Source: Candidozyma auris (Eukaryota; Ascomycota; Pichiomycetes; Serinales; Metschnikowiaceae). Taken from it: DNA of 64,000 nucleotides. Positions 38,068-49,400 of the stretch are shown here, piece by piece. Both the position numbers and the translations under genes were made by a program. Every line of letters begins with the position of its first letter. Within the stretch, counting starts at the first letter, position 1. The stretch spans positions 2,480,001 to 2,544,000 of the forward strand of contig NC_072813.1 in NCBI RefSeq assembly GCF_003013715.1, given 5' to 3'. The notes beneath the pieces were generated by a model, which was not told where the DNA came from, searched no databases, and was given only the letters and a program-made list of their open reading frames with translations.

Positions 38068-40204
38068 TGTTTTGGTGAGCTTAGCTAGTGAAATGAGTGA
38101 CTAGGGTAAGTGGACGACTTGAAAAAAGAAAGTGGTTGGAGAAGAAAAAAAAATCAACAGAAAGGAGGATTAAAAATTTTTAATTAGTGTGTTTCTCATT
38201 GATGCGGCCACAGTCGAGGTGAGATTGTTTTCGGTAGACAACCTGGACAAAAGAAGCCACAAACGGCGAGAAGATTTCTTGCATGTAACGCGGGAAGTGT
38301 GCGGCGCCTACCCGATTTGGCAGGAGCGCGATGGAAAAGGAATGGTGGGAGCCAAAACCAACCCTACCTCGGCACTGTATGCACTGTTTACGGCACACAG
38401 TCGACGCATGCCACGCGGCGGTGACAGGTGATGGATGGCTACTAACCGAAATCGCTCTCACGATGCGGTCTAGACTTTGCGTCAGCCAATAAGCCGAACC
38501 AAAGTCAGCAGAGTCAAGAAATGTTGTTAGCTGCGATTTGGCCGGTTAACTACGTCTTGTGATCAGTGTGGTCTGGATCTGTCCGCATGCTCTGCTCGTG
38601 ATACCCATGTGCGACGAATCCACTGGCTCTTGCATTAGTGAACATCTCTAGATTCAATACTGGAACTCAAGTTCATGCCCTATGGCCACGGCTGTTTCAC
38701 CTGCGAGATGGTCATGTCTTTTTGCGGGAATCTGTATGGTTTTAGTGTCTCACCTGGTGTTGTAGGTAAAAACATCCCAAAACATGGAGATTGTAAACAA
38801 ATCCGCAACACTTTTGCATGAGGAATGAATGCATGTTTATAGCTTGCTGATTTTTTGATACGCCCCACACAAGTCAACGAAATCCACGCGATATGATCAT
38901 TTCGTGTCTGAGGCTTGTGTCGTATTTGAAGATGATCAGTGATAGAGTACTTTGGGTGAAGCCAGCGTAGAGAAAAAAAATCGTAGGGGAGGAGTCGCTC
39001 ATGCATGTGCGAAGGTTTGTTTACCTGTGAATGTGTGAACAATACTGAGATGGGAGAAGTATTGTTGTTGACGAGTATAGTTGACTTCTCTATGGCTCAT
39101 GTTTAGAAAGATGTGGGCATGGCTCAGCTGATGGGCTTAGGGCTTTGGAGTATCGGCAGATCTTCGTAAAACATTTGAGCAGTGGACTCTCAGATCTGAC
39201 GGACTTCCTTCTGAGCTTTTGTGCATTGGATACCAAATGGGTGTTTGCAGTCATGCTTCAGTATGATTTGAAAGAGTGAAGTGACTGTAATAAGGTATGG
39301 AGACAGGATGTTGTCATTAATGAGGTTTCAAAGTTTTTGCTAGTAGCTTGTGATATCGGGCACTTTGTCAATTAAGGATGAGGAATATAGGATGTCCGAA
39401 GTCATTCTACTTTTGCCAATGGTTGGAACTTAAGTAGTCAATCAACCTGCCTTTGATAGAAGACTTTTGTTTAGGTTTTGACCACTTGCTATGAGCTACC
39501 AGTGGGCACCGTGACTGTCTAGGTGAGTGTATTCTTCACAGTAAAACGACCCAAAGCTCAGAGAACGCTGCACCAATTCACTGACGTGAAATTGCTTAGT
39601 TGAAGCCTAGTAGCACCACTATGCACTGACTATGAGCCGGTTTGTGTAAAATGAACTAAAATAATTGTATTTATACTAATCTTTTCATAAAGACACCGGA
39701 GGCACTGTCTCAAGTATCTCGATACTCGAATAATTTCAAAATTCTCCTTTACCTAAGGTGATTCTATTTCTTATGGCTGCGAAATCACTTCTAAAGCATT
39801 TGCTGGAGTTCAAGCACAACACTTGAAGCCAAATCCCTAAGATAATCAAGGCGGGTACAGGTGGTCCAAACTTGCCAATATTGACATCTTTTTCCCTGGG
39901 TATACTTTTCTTCTTTTCTTTTTCTACTTTTTAGTTTCTTTCATTGTCGTTGTTGATCTTCAGCTAGTTGCTCAGGAAGCACACACTCAGTGCAAATCTC
40001 TAGCCACACCCTACAGACAAGAATCGTAAGCAAAATCATCAAAGAACTTGTGGATTCAAAAAGCTCCTCCAACCATTCTAATCATTCCTGTTATCACTTT
40101 CCACACCTCTCTTACCACCTCCTCCAAATGAGTGCGCACACGACCGGGAAAAAATTCTGTACGTGAAAAAAATCTACCTTCACCCTTCACGAACCAACGC
40201 CAAC
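38068..40204. other. Intergenic region GPI protein / MRPL20
   Basis: 2.1 kb between divergent genes. One ATGGCTGCRAA site at 39773. A 120-codon frame at 38680-39042 (minus) starts at TTG and lacks a domain. No RNA gene recognised. The length suggests a regulated promoter for the wall protein. Confidence 0.5.
39773..39783 (+). promoter_or_regulatory. ATGGCTGCRAA motif, copy 11
   Basis: Reads ATGGCTGCGAA, about 430 bp upstream of MRPL20. Confidence 0.55.
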
Positions 40205-40753
40205 ATGTTCAAATCTGCGGTCCGGAGGTACTCGCTCAAGAGTCTTCCATACGAGGCGCAGCCCAAAAACAAGTACAACGCCCAGAGGTCGGCGTTCAAC
40301 TTGAAACCAGTGCGTCCTCAGGGGCTCATATATAATCCCCCAGCATCGGCTCCCACGTACAGAGAAACCCCGAAATTGTTTTTGCCGAAGAACGATCCTC
40401 GTCTCAAGATATTGGAGGGAAAATGGAAAGTGTACAGCGAAGAAGAGCTCGATAATATGCCTCTTATATACGGCATCAAGAAGGAAAAGGATTACTCGCT
40501 AACACCAGAAGTGGTTGGAGAGATCCTCAAGTTGAGAAGAGAGAACCCCGACGAATGGACAGTTCCTAAGTTGGCTAAGAAGTTCAACGTGGACAAAGTG
40601 AAGGTCAATGTCATTTCTGGCATCAGCAAGGAGAGACAGGAGAAGGTTCTCCAGGAGTTGGAGGAAGTCAAGCTGACCTGGTCGGCCAAGAGAAAGCTTG
40701 CAAGACAAGATAGAGAAAAGAGAACTCAGCAGTGGTTGCGTGGCGAGTTCTAG
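40205..40753 (+). CDS. MRPL20: Mitochondrial large-subunit ribosomal protein MRPL20 (mL58)
   Basis: A 182-residue mitochondrial protein starting MFKSAVRRYSLKSLPY, a short Arg/Ser-rich targeting sequence. The following LIYNPPASAPTYRETPKLFLPKNDPR and the helix-turn-helix-like block LTPEVVGEILKLRRENPDEWTVPKLAKKFNV match the fungal MRP-L20 family (mL58), a yeast-specific component of the mitoribosome large subunit. The basic C-terminus (KRKLARQDREKRTQQWLRGEF) fits RNA contact. The frame runs upstream to 40163 only through a GTG, so the ATG at 40205 is chosen. It converges with NDC80 (116 bp gap). Confidence 0.8.
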   Translation: MFKSAVRRYSLKSLPYEAQPKNKYNAQRSAFNLKPVRPQGLIYNPPASAPTYRETPKLFLPKNDPRLKILEGKWKVYSEEELDNMPLIYGIKKEKDYSLTPEVVGEILKLRRENPDEWTVPKLAKKFNVDKVKVNVISGISKERQEKVLQELEEVKLTWSAKRKLARQDREKRTQQWLRGEF

Positions 40754-40869
40754 ACGATGCTAGTAATTTTTTCCAGGGCTGTGGCCTCTTGTATATATAT
40801 AACCTCATTGCATTCCTGCTCTGATCAGAGCTAAAACCCCCCAAAATACATACACACACGATTTTTACG

Positions 40870-42702
40870 TCAATCTTCCTGTGCCTGGAGCTCTTGGTAA
40901 GCGAGCAAGTCAAGCTCCTCGAGTCCCTCTTGTATCGCTGACTTGAAGTTAAGAACCAGGTCTATTATGGTCAGCACCTCCTTGTGAAGGTTCTCCCTTT
41001 CTTCTTTAATGCGGTACTCGGTCTCCAGCTTCTTTACACTGAGACTCTTGACAGTGCTTTCGGCCTCAATGATGCCCGTGTTGACTCGAAGCCGAAGTGT
41101 CTGCAATTCTGTGTCGAGAGCTTCAATCTGCGCAGAGTATTTCTTACTATCTGTCATCATGAAGTCGTATTCTTCCGAGTATTGCAGTACCTTTTTATGG
41201 CACTTCTGTTTTAGATCCTCGAGAAGTTCATTTTTTTCAAATGTCTTTTCGAATAGACGGTCCAATTCGTCTTGTAGCTTCAGCCTTTGCTCCCGTTTAC
41301 TACGAAGTTCCTGCGTTAGTGCAGAGCGACATTGTAATAGTTTAACCTTCTCGTCCGGTAGAGTCTTGGTCAACACTTCATCAGGCTTGAACTCTCTTTC
41401 ACTATCAGTCAATTCCGGCTTCACGGCCAACTCAAACAGATATTCTTCAACGGGAATTCTCCTAGTGGAGAAGTTATATTGATCGACTAGATTTTTGAGA
41501 CTGTCGATGCACAGATTTAGCTGGATTTCCTGGTCAAAGAGACTCTGCTGGATATCCCTCAATTTGTTCTCGCTGTACTCAATTGCTTTGGAAAGCTTGT
41601 CTCTCTCGATGTTCAGATTATCGATTGTTTCCACCGAGAGTCCTCGTGCGGTCAACTGATCCTGGTAATTCTTCTTTTCTCTCTTGAATTCTTCTAGCTT
41701 TTCTTTGAAAGCTGTTATTTCGTTTTCTAGGCGATGTAACGTGTCAGGCCATTTCTTCTTGTGAGCCTCCAATGTGTTCTTGTACTCTGAAAAGGTCTGG
41801 AGGTCATTCTCTAAAGCCCTAGACTTTTCCTGTGCACGATCGAGTTGTGTCAATCTTCCATTGAGGTTTTCAAGCTCATTATGTAGGTTAGCTAACCGCT
41901 GCTTTCTTTCCTGCTGGTCGCGTTCCGTCTTGGCCGTCATCTCATTAAACTCCGTCTCTAGATCTTTATAGAAACCCAGATAGTCTTCTTTCTGGCTAAT
42001 GTAGGCGCCATAGCACTCATGAGTGTATCGTATAAATAAGCGATCGAATGGATCATCGGATGCTATCATGTCTTCCTCGGTGAGCCCCAGAAGAGCCAAG
42101 TTGAGCTTCATTAGCCAGTATAACATCGCCAAAAATTTTGGCCACGCCTGTCCCACAGAGCTGATATGTGTTCGACTCAACTGGTCGGTGTAAGGGTACT
42201 CCCACGCTCGAAGGACTGTTATCACGTCTGTTTCTAGGGATCTAGTGAATGTGAAATGCGGGTCTAATTTATGATAAAGAAACTGGAACATCAACACGAA
42301 CTCTTTTTGTGTCGGCAGCTGGAGCGTTCTTCTGGATACTGCATGGTTCATTTCAAGCTCGAATCGGTTGGCCACCAAGAAATCGTAAATCTCTCCCATT
42401 AGCATCTCCAAATACGTTTTATCATGGAGCGGTCGGAGATCGATTACTTTGGCCGGGGCGCCTCTATGCTGTTGTTGGGAAAAATGTGTAGCCAGCTGAG
42501 ATGACGCAGGGGCAATGACATTGCTGAAAAGACTCTGGCGACGGTTACTGGCTGGGGTAGTCAAAAGTGTTGATCTTCTTCTGTTGGTCGATTCGAAAAC
42601 TCCAGAGCCTCGTATTGCAGACGTCCTCCTTGCGCTCTGCACAGAGAGCCGCTCTGTCCGTCTGAGAAGTTGGGCAGCTGACGGTGTATTGACTTCAGCC
42701 AT
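40870..42702 (-). CDS. NDC80: Kinetochore protein Ndc80 (Hec1)
   Basis: A 610-residue outer-kinetochore protein of the NDC80 complex that binds microtubules. A basic, Arg/Ser-rich N-terminal tail (about 1-85) is followed by the calponin-homology domain (about 85-215): RPLHDKTYLEMLMGEIYDFL, TQKEFVLMFQFLYHKLDPHF and VGQAWPKFLAMLYWLM. Residues about 240-600 are a long coiled coil with a loop. Length is close to S. cerevisiae Ndc80 (691). The ATG at 42702 (MAEVNTPSAAQ) is the first ATG; a GTG 18 nt further upstream is not used. The promoter has CACGTG and TGACGTCA elements. Confidence 0.93.
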   Translation of the reverse strand: MAEVNTPSAAQLLRRTERLSVQSARRTSAIRGSGVFESTNRRRSTLLTTPASNRRQSLFSNVIAPASSQLATHFSQQQHRGAPAKVIDLRPLHDKTYLEMLMGEIYDFLVANRFELEMNHAVSRRTLQLPTQKEFVLMFQFLYHKLDPHFTFTRSLETDVITVLRAWEYPYTDQLSRTHISSVGQAWPKFLAMLYWLMKLNLALLGLTEEDMIASDDPFDRLFIRYTHECYGAYISQKEDYLGFYKDLETEFNEMTAKTERDQQERKQRLANLHNELENLNGRLTQLDRAQEKSRALENDLQTFSEYKNTLEAHKKKWPDTLHRLENEITAFKEKLEEFKREKKNYQDQLTARGLSVETIDNLNIERDKLSKAIEYSENKLRDIQQSLFDQEIQLNLCIDSLKNLVDQYNFSTRRIPVEEYLFELAVKPELTDSEREFKPDEVLTKTLPDEKVKLLQCRSALTQELRSKREQRLKLQDELDRLFEKTFEKNELLEDLKQKCHKKVLQYSEEYDFMMTDSKKYSAQIEALDTELQTLRLRVNTGIIEAESTVKSLSVKKLETEYRIKEERENLHKEVLTIIDLVLNFKSAIQEGLEELDLLAYQELQAQED

Positions 42703-42764
42703 GAATTGGTAACGGATCACCGAGGGTGTGGTAATGTTTTTGTTTAGTGTTGATAGTGTAGCAT

Positions 42765-42770
42765 CACGTG
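42765..42770 (+). promoter_or_regulatory. CACGTG E-box upstream of NDC80
   Basis: CACGTG about 63 bp upstream of the NDC80 ATG. Confidence 0.45.
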
Positions 42771-43042
42771 CTATGTATCATGTGACTTTAGCTCACGTTA
42801 ATTGAAGGAGCCGCCAAAACCTCGTTTGCGCGCGCTCACCTCGGGATTTTCAAGTATCATGCCTTTCTCTGTGTGAGCCTTTTTCTACGTTGCTGGATGG
42901 CACAGGTAGCAATTTACAAAGGTTGTATTTAAGTTGACCTGATAAACGCTGAATTAGAATGAAGGCTCCCATATGCAGTATTCTTCTTCTGACCACCAAA
43001 GAAGCGTCTTTCCCACGAAGGGAAGCTGCCACCGTCCACCAT

Positions 43043-43058
43043 CACGTGCCTGACGTCA
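43043..43058 (+). promoter_or_regulatory. E-box plus CRE palindrome (CACGTGCCTGACGTCA)
   Basis: CACGTG (43043-43048) and the 8-bp palindrome TGACGTCA (43051-43058) lie 2 bp apart, midway between NDC80 and the WHI5-like gene. By sequence these are bHLH (Cbf1) and ATF/CREB-type bZIP sites. Confidence 0.5.
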
Positions 43059-43413
43059 CGCATTGTCTATGCGGATGAACCATGTTTTTGTTGTTATTTA
43101 CCGTGAACTCTTGAAACATTCTCTTCCCCACCTTTCACCTAAATCCGCTACAAAAAAGTCCTAGGGTCCAGTTGAAAAAAACGTCAATATCCTTCGATTG
43201 GCTTATCCGCTTCGTGTTCCATTTATTTTAGAGTCTGGGCAGTTTGTATCACATCCACCGTTCTCAGTTGCTAATTATACTCAACAATAATAAGATTCTT
43301 CACGACTCCTTCCCAGGCACACCATATAAAAGCCGTATTCAGGGGCAGTAAAACGCTGACTTGAACGAAACCGAAAAAAGTCAGATTTCAATCAAAATCC
43401 TTCAGAAACAGCG

Positions 43414-44625
43414 ATGAGCTCCAATAAACCGGGGACCCCTATCTCATCGCCCAGGATTGGCAAGCAGGTAAAGTTGGATGTTCCCTCCACGCCGCCGGCG
43501 GCGAAGGGTAAGAAACGGTTGCTGGCATTTTTGGCAACCCCTGAACAACCTAGTGATCAACTACCGTTCAGCCCGGGGCTCAAGAGAACAAGCTCAGGAA
43601 TGCTCAAATCGCCAGATTATAAGCTCAATTCGACCAATGATGGCGAACCCAGTATTCTCAAAACACCCAAGAATAGCGGCTACGACTCGGATGAAAGAGA
43701 CACACCGCGCAAACTGAAGTTGGTGAGAACGCCGCAGTTCTTCAGTCCGGGGAAGCGGTTGTTCACGGATGAAAATAGCCCCAACAAGCAAGAGCTCGCA
43801 GAAATCAGCTCCCAGTTGAAGTCTCGCTTGAGTTCAGCTTTGGGCAAAGTGAAAGGTCAGGATAAAGACAAGAGCCAGATTGCGCCGGTGAAGCTAGATT
43901 TCTCCGACCAGTCCTTCACGTCCACAAAAGAGTCACCAACAAAGATGCTCAAGACATCAAGCCCCAGGCGTTTCAGTACTCCTCAAGGAGGTAGTAGCTC
44001 TCTGCCTCCAGCGCTGATGCAGAGAGCCAACATAAATCTACAGACACTCCAGGCCTCGCCTCCTCCACCTCCACGGACTCTTGGCCAAGACGATAGACTC
44101 CAACAATCGCCAGAGTTCAGGAAATCCTCCGAAAGAATTCCCATCACGTATCCTGAGGAGGACTCCAACGCGCAGACGGCGTTGCTCGCTGCATTCTCTC
44201 GACATAAGGAGAAGCGGCGCAGTTTCGGTACTCCCACCGAACGTAGGCGGTCTTCCATTGTGCTGTCGTTGAACGGTAGCCGAAATCTCGAAACAAGCCC
44301 TTACAAAGTTCCCCCCAGTCACGAGGGGCAACCCTTGAAATTACCTCCCATTAACGTTGCATTCAACAGCAAACACAGTCCTCCGCAGGATTCGGAACAG
44401 GACGCCGTATACTCGCTCATGTCGCTCTCGTCGCCGCAAAAACTACATGACAGCAGGGGCCACAGCCGGCAGCAGAGTCAGAATACCAATTCAACTCAAA
44501 CGCTGCGTTCATCGTCCGTGGTGAACACGGTGCTTCCGCCAATCTCAGGCATCATGAAAAATGTCGACAACGACGAAACCGATATCGAGGAGTCGACCAT
44601 GTCAGAGGGGGAAGAGTCGTCATAG
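43414..44625 (+). CDS. WHI5/NRM1-family G1/S transcription repressor
   Basis: A 403-residue disordered protein rich in SP/TP sites (for example TPISSPR, PSTPPA, LKTPKN, RTPQFFSPGKR), as in CDK-regulated repressors. Residues about 127-147 (ELAEISSQLKSRLSSALGKVK) match the GTB/WHI5 motif (LxxRLxxAxxKVxxG) by which Whi5, Nrm1 and related proteins bind SBF/MBF and repress G1/S genes. The C-terminus is acidic (DETDIEESTMSEGEESS). CTG-clade yeasts often have one such gene, named NRM1 or WHI5, and I cannot tell which. It is divergent from NDC80. Confidence 0.7.
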   Translation: MSSNKPGTPISSPRIGKQVKLDVPSTPPAAKGKKRLLAFLATPEQPSDQLPFSPGLKRTSSGMLKSPDYKLNSTNDGEPSILKTPKNSGYDSDERDTPRKLKLVRTPQFFSPGKRLFTDENSPNKQELAEISSQLKSRLSSALGKVKGQDKDKSQIAPVKLDFSDQSFTSTKESPTKMLKTSSPRRFSTPQGGSSSLPPALMQRANINLQTLQASPPPPPRTLGQDDRLQQSPEFRKSSERIPITYPEEDSNAQTALLAAFSRHKEKRRSFGTPTERRRSSIVLSLNGSRNLETSPYKVPPSHEGQPLKLPPINVAFNSKHSPPQDSEQDAVYSLMSLSSPQKLHDSRGHSRQQSQNTNSTQTLRSSSVVNTVLPPISGIMKNVDNDETDIEESTMSEGEESS

Positions 44626-45398
44626 GATGTGAAGAAGAGTAGAGAGATCAACTAGATACAGAGTTCTGCAAGGCTTGGCTTCAAAAAGCACCACCTGATG
44701 ACTAAAGCAACGGCGCTATGTGACTACACGCGCTGATGATGCTGATAAATTAAAGCGTGTTATTGGCTCGGGTATACAATGACGCGAAAATGACTAAAAA
44801 CGGGTTTTGCTTAATGATTTCATATCACCCTCAGCGGTTGAAATCACACGAGAAATGAGCCAATAAAATCGCTTGCGAAGGTCACCGCGGAGGTTACAAA
44901 AAGAAAGTTCATCGAAGTTTCTTCCTCCCGAGTTATGAAAAGGCTGCTAAAAAACGACACTCATGCACCAGGAATATACAGACTGTGGAATTTGTACAAG
45001 TATTGTGGAATACATACCTTGAAAAGGTATTGATATCCAATGCTGGCTCCAGTAGAAAACCCTTGCATCTCTCTATCGTAGTAATCTATTTCTTTTTGTC
45101 AGCGGTCCCTCATTGTGTGCAGTACAAAACCATACCTTCACCCTAAAAAAAAAAAAAGGTCTTAACTCGTATATAAGGATCATAAATCCTTTATTCTTCA
45201 TACTTCTTCCAAATTTTTCACTCGTCCGAATCCTTTTTAAGTACTTACAGATTCCGACTGACCACGAAAAAAGCAGCCTGAAACTTGCTCGCTTCACCTT
45301 CACCCTTTTTGCTTACTAAACGACGATAAGACCAAACTTTCAAGAGAAACAATTTACGTTTAAAGTCCCCTCCAATATCCCAAAAACATATTTATAAA
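44626..45398. other. Intergenic region upstream of DRE2
   Basis: 0.77 kb; an A12-type run lies near 45146. Presumed DRE2 promoter. No gene. Confidence 0.5.
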
Positions 45399-46439
45399 AT
45401 GCACAAAACAGCGTCCGTTTTGATGCTTCTTCATCCCACCGCCGTTACCGACGAGGCGCTTGTGGAGGCCACGAAGACCAAAATCGCTTCGAAGTTCCCC
45501 TCTGCGACGATCACACAACACATTATCGATAGGTTTGCTATTGGCGCCGTGGACGTTGCCCCAGGCTCTTTTGACCACATCGTCTACGTGAACCCAAACG
45601 AGAATCACCTTTCGATTGCTCCTGTGCTCATTCTGAAGCTCTTTGACACGTTAGCGCATGAGGGACAGTTGCTGGGCGACTTGCCAACGGACCAGGATCT
45701 CGACGTGTTGATGGCTGGGTTCATTGTTCTGGAGCCCGGGGTGTGGTTAAAGCCGGCGCCAGCGAAGGCAGAAACTGTATTGCTAAAGAAGAAGAGTACC
45801 AACGGTAACGTGGGCAAATCGTTGCCAACATTCAAAAAACCAGCATTCACAAAAGCCGTACAGTCGCCCTCGGCGATGACAGACACGTCAGATACGACAG
45901 ACGATGAGGATCTGGCAATGAAGCGGAAACTAGAGAGCTCGAAATTGGCATACTTCAGCGAGGAGTCTGCAGACGAAGAAGACGGTGACAACGACGACGA
46001 CTTGATCGACGAAAACGACTTGCTTGGACAGGAATCGCTGTACCTAGATCGTGTAAACATCGTGGTGCCCAAGAAGTGCGAGTTGCCCAACGGTAAAAAG
46101 AGAAGAAAGGCGTGCAAGGATTGCACGTGTGGGCTCAAGGAGCTCGAAGAGGCCGAGACTGACGACACAAGGAAACTTCAGGACTCGATCTTGGGCAAAA
46201 TGGCCCAGCTGGCCACTGCAGAGGCCATTAAGATAGAGGAGCGTCTCAAGAAGAGCCAGGTCAAGTTCACCGAAGAGGATTTGACAGAGATAGACTTCAC
46301 CGTCGAAGGTAAGACCGGCGGGTGTGGATCGTGCGCCCTTGGCGACGCCTTCCGCTGCGATGGATGCCCGTACCTTGGGCTTCCACCTTTCAAGCCAGGA
46401 GAGGCCATCACCATCGACAGCTTCGGCGAGGATATCTAG
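45399..46439 (+). CDS. DRE2: Cytosolic Fe-S assembly protein Dre2 (anamorsin)
   Basis: A 346-residue electron carrier of the cytosolic iron-sulfur assembly pathway, working with Tah18. An N-terminal methyltransferase-like domain without SAM function (about 1-125) is joined by an acidic linker to the C-terminal Fe-S domain. Cluster motif 1 is C227-x11-C239-x2-C242-x-C244 (CKDCTC). Cluster motif 2 is C309-x2-C312-x7-C320-x2-C323 (CGSC...CDGC). All eight cysteines are present. The ending [17 protein letters not shown] is family-typical. The ATG is at 45399. Confidence 0.96.
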   Translation: MHKTASVLMLLHPTAVTDEALVEATKTKIASKFPSATITQHIIDRFAIGAVDVAPGSFDHIVYVNPNENHLSIAPVLILKLFDTLAHEGQLLGDLPTDQDLDVLMAGFIVLEPGVWLKPAPAKAETVLLKKKSTNGNVGKSLPTFKKPAFTKAVQSPSAMTDTSDTTDDEDLAMKRKLESSKLAYFSEESADEEDGDNDDDLIDENDLLGQESLYLDRVNIVVPKKCELPNGKKRRKACKDCTCGLKELEEAETDDTRKLQDSILGKMAQLATAEAIKIEERLKKSQVKFTEEDLTEIDFTVEGKTGGCGSCALGDAFRCDGCPYLGLPPFKPGEAITIDSFGEDI

Positions 46440-49400
46440 GAAGATCAGCATACACTAATTAGGGATAAAAATTGGGTTACAGGAAGCGGAAGTTTGTTGA
46501 ATGACGTAAGAATATTCAGTGGCCATGTCTTGCCACAATCAGACAAGACATGTGCAGATTACTAGCGTAAGCAAAGCGGCGCCAGCTCAACAGCCGCCCC
46601 TTGTAGATCAGCTCTCAACTTGCTCTCCGTATGCGCCATTTTAATATGGCCATGCAAGCAACTTGAGAGTCACGATGTGTTCTCTCCACTCTAAAAGATC
46701 AGCCTTAGGCCGCCCTGTTAATTAAGATTGCTACCATAACGTCTAAGCTCTTTCAGGCTTCCCAAGGAGATCCAGACAAGTTAGACTCAATGAACATCAG
46801 CACGCTATCAGCTGGATCAGGAATCGTGGTATAAAAATTTCACGAACATTCACTTGCAGTTGCCGACACGCGAGGTGAAATTGTGAAATTTTGGGCTCCC
46901 CACAAAAAGCACATGCCAACACCAGCGATCAGACGCAAAGTGCATCTTCAAAGTCGATCGGCCCCAACTGCAAAGCAAACCTCCTCCATTCCTGGAGCAA
47001 GCTCATGTAGAAGCACGAAGAGAGCAGTCTCGTAAACAAAACAAAAAAAAGCGTAGGTTTCCTTTCGGCCAAAATACAAAGAAGACCGCATCAAGAGAAC
47101 CCTCGAGCCATTATGGCTTGTTCACGTATCGAAGCGCTCTGCTGCAGACTGGCCCAAACCAACAATACATGTCAAGCCCTCCATCGGGCCCATAATTTTT
47201 TTGTTTTTTGGGGAGGGGGAAGGCCCCTTCTATTGTGGCTTCTGCAAGTTTCAGCACCGTCGGGACGCATCCACGAGCCGCGTTTCAGCCATTGAAAAAG
47301 AAAGCATTTTGGCGAAATGCATCGCTGGCTTTGTTGAAAGAGGGGCGGGTGGACGAGCGGTTAGAGCTGAAGTTTTCGCCCTTGCAGGTCTTGCAGCAAC
47401 GCTGTCTGATGTGCTTGATGCTACCAACGACGATCAAGGGTTGATCTTTGGAAGCCATGGAGAAATTCTAGAAGCTGCTCGTGGCAAGGGCGCCGGCGTG
47501 TGCCGTTGCATTAGCGCGGGGGACGGAAACGGTTTCAGCGTCATTATGCTTTTGGGTATTTTGCCCTTGCTGGTCCTCGTATAGTGGTTTGGATGTGTAA
47601 GCGCATGGCCTCTCATGGCTCTCTCAAAGGTCTCACTTTAGATTATGAAATGCCTTAGATAGACATTCCCACGTCAAGGGCCGCATGCACCAGTAAGCAC
47701 TAAAAACTCGAGAAACGCAGCGCCAGCCATTTTTAGCGGCCCCGACGTCATGCGGTGCTTGCTGCTGGAGCGCCAAAGTTGCCTGGTAGGCAAGCGCTGT
47801 CATGGAAGGGAAGGAAATTGAAAAAAAAAAAAAAAAAAAAAAAATGTAACTTTCACCAGGGCTTCTTTTTAGGGACCACGAAGGTAAAGTCAAAAGTCCA
47901 ATTATAAGCTTTAACGTTTCAACAAGCACCATCCCGACATTATGCTTTAGAGACCAGAGAAGCAGAACGCCTCGTCTTTTTGTTCCTTCCATTCTTAAGG
48001 CGAATCATTCTTTTCCCCTCGCTTGCAACTCTGGACCATGAAGAGAAGTTTCCTCCTTCGACGTTCTTGATTATGATTACGGGCCCGAGGGTGGCTCACG
48101 GTCTTGTTTTTCCGCCTGTTCGAGGAAAGCGACCATTGTTTGCTTCTTCAAAGTTATCTCGTTGCAGCGTCTGTTGTTGGCAAATTTGTGAGCCGAAGAT
48201 ACTTGACACAACTGGAGCACATATTGCCGAGGAAACTCAACGTACAAAATGACTTTTGTGTTTTCTGAACCCTGGCTGCATTTCAAATCCACAGCTAGCT
48301 CCCTCCTCGCTTGCTTGGTCAACGACATTCTCGAGATATGACCCCCTGACATAAAGTCTTTGTTCTTTTAACACTCTTCATGCTTCATCTTATTATTCTC
48401 ATGCTTCCCTTCGTTTAAACTGCCAAAGGGTTCCATTGTGATGGCACTCGTTGTTTTTCCTTTGCATTCTTTGAGCGAGCCGAACAGGTGCCTCCAACCC
48501 AGCGCCCTCCGTTTCCATGACAACGGGCCCACGCCTGTCAATAATGCCGCCGTGTGATCTAACCTTCTTCCTCACGGCAAGGCGGTCCCGCCAAACATCA
48601 ACCTGCGCCTTCGTTGGCCCCAGCGAACATGTTGGGTTATGAGAAATGGATTGTTTGGTCTTCTTCAGTAGCGGGCTCGTGATCCATCAGCGACTGACAA
48701 AAGCATATCTAGCGTCATCTTGTGGTTAGTTCTGTATCTTGCACTAGAGACGTGGCTCCACTCTGCTACCGTTCGGCTGCTGTGGTTATGATCCCTCTTT
48801 GTCACCTTCCTAGTTTCCCCTGGATTAGAAGCATTGCTTGAGAACTCTGCCTGGTTTGTAGTGTTGGCCAGCATCGCTTACATTGATCTGACGCAAAGTA
48901 GGTGATGCTTTGCAGGCGGAACCTATGGCCAGGTCACTTCGGCTTGGTAGTCGTATACGTGTTTGGAGGCCACTGCGTTGGGTATGGTAAACCACCTCCG
49001 TATTCAAGAAAGGGGGCGCTGTTTTAGGGGTTGGATTAGAATTCTGTTGGCAAGCTTTTGATGCTGTGGTGAGTAGGGGTGAATTTTTGAATGGACGCCT
49101 ACGTGGTGATGTGGAGATTTTCTTTCAAACCCCGGCTTTATGAGACCCTGTTGAAGCCAAGAGATTATTTTCATGCATCTTCTAGAGGACCCTGGCATTT
49201 ATGTGTGCTGCAAGGACGTAATGGATGAGCTGTGAAGTTAGTCCTAGATTTCCGTACTCTCTAGTGGTCATATAAGAATCATCGAGATCGCCTGCTCAAA
49301 GATAGCCCGGGGAACACCAAGCAATGACATTTATTTAGCCAGGTTGTTCATTAAATTTATCATGTATTGATCAAGGTGCTGTGACCTCCTCTTGCTGATG

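Larger units (their letters stand above)
42703..43413. other. Divergent intergenic region NDC80 / WHI5-like
   Basis: 0.7 kb shared promoter of two cell-cycle genes. It holds E-boxes at 42765 and 43043 and a CRE palindrome at 43051. No MluI cell-cycle box (ACGCGT) was seen. Confidence 0.6.

Noticed and set aside
37360..38104. Long frames antisense to the GPI wall protein (Ser/Arg-rich and Ala/Glu-rich)
   Set aside because: Products of the 9-bp repeat read in other frames; only the minus-strand frame has a signal peptide and GPI tail.
47201..47584. 127-codon frame downstream of DRE2
   Set aside because: Non-ATG start, no domain, and surrounded by equally long chance frames.
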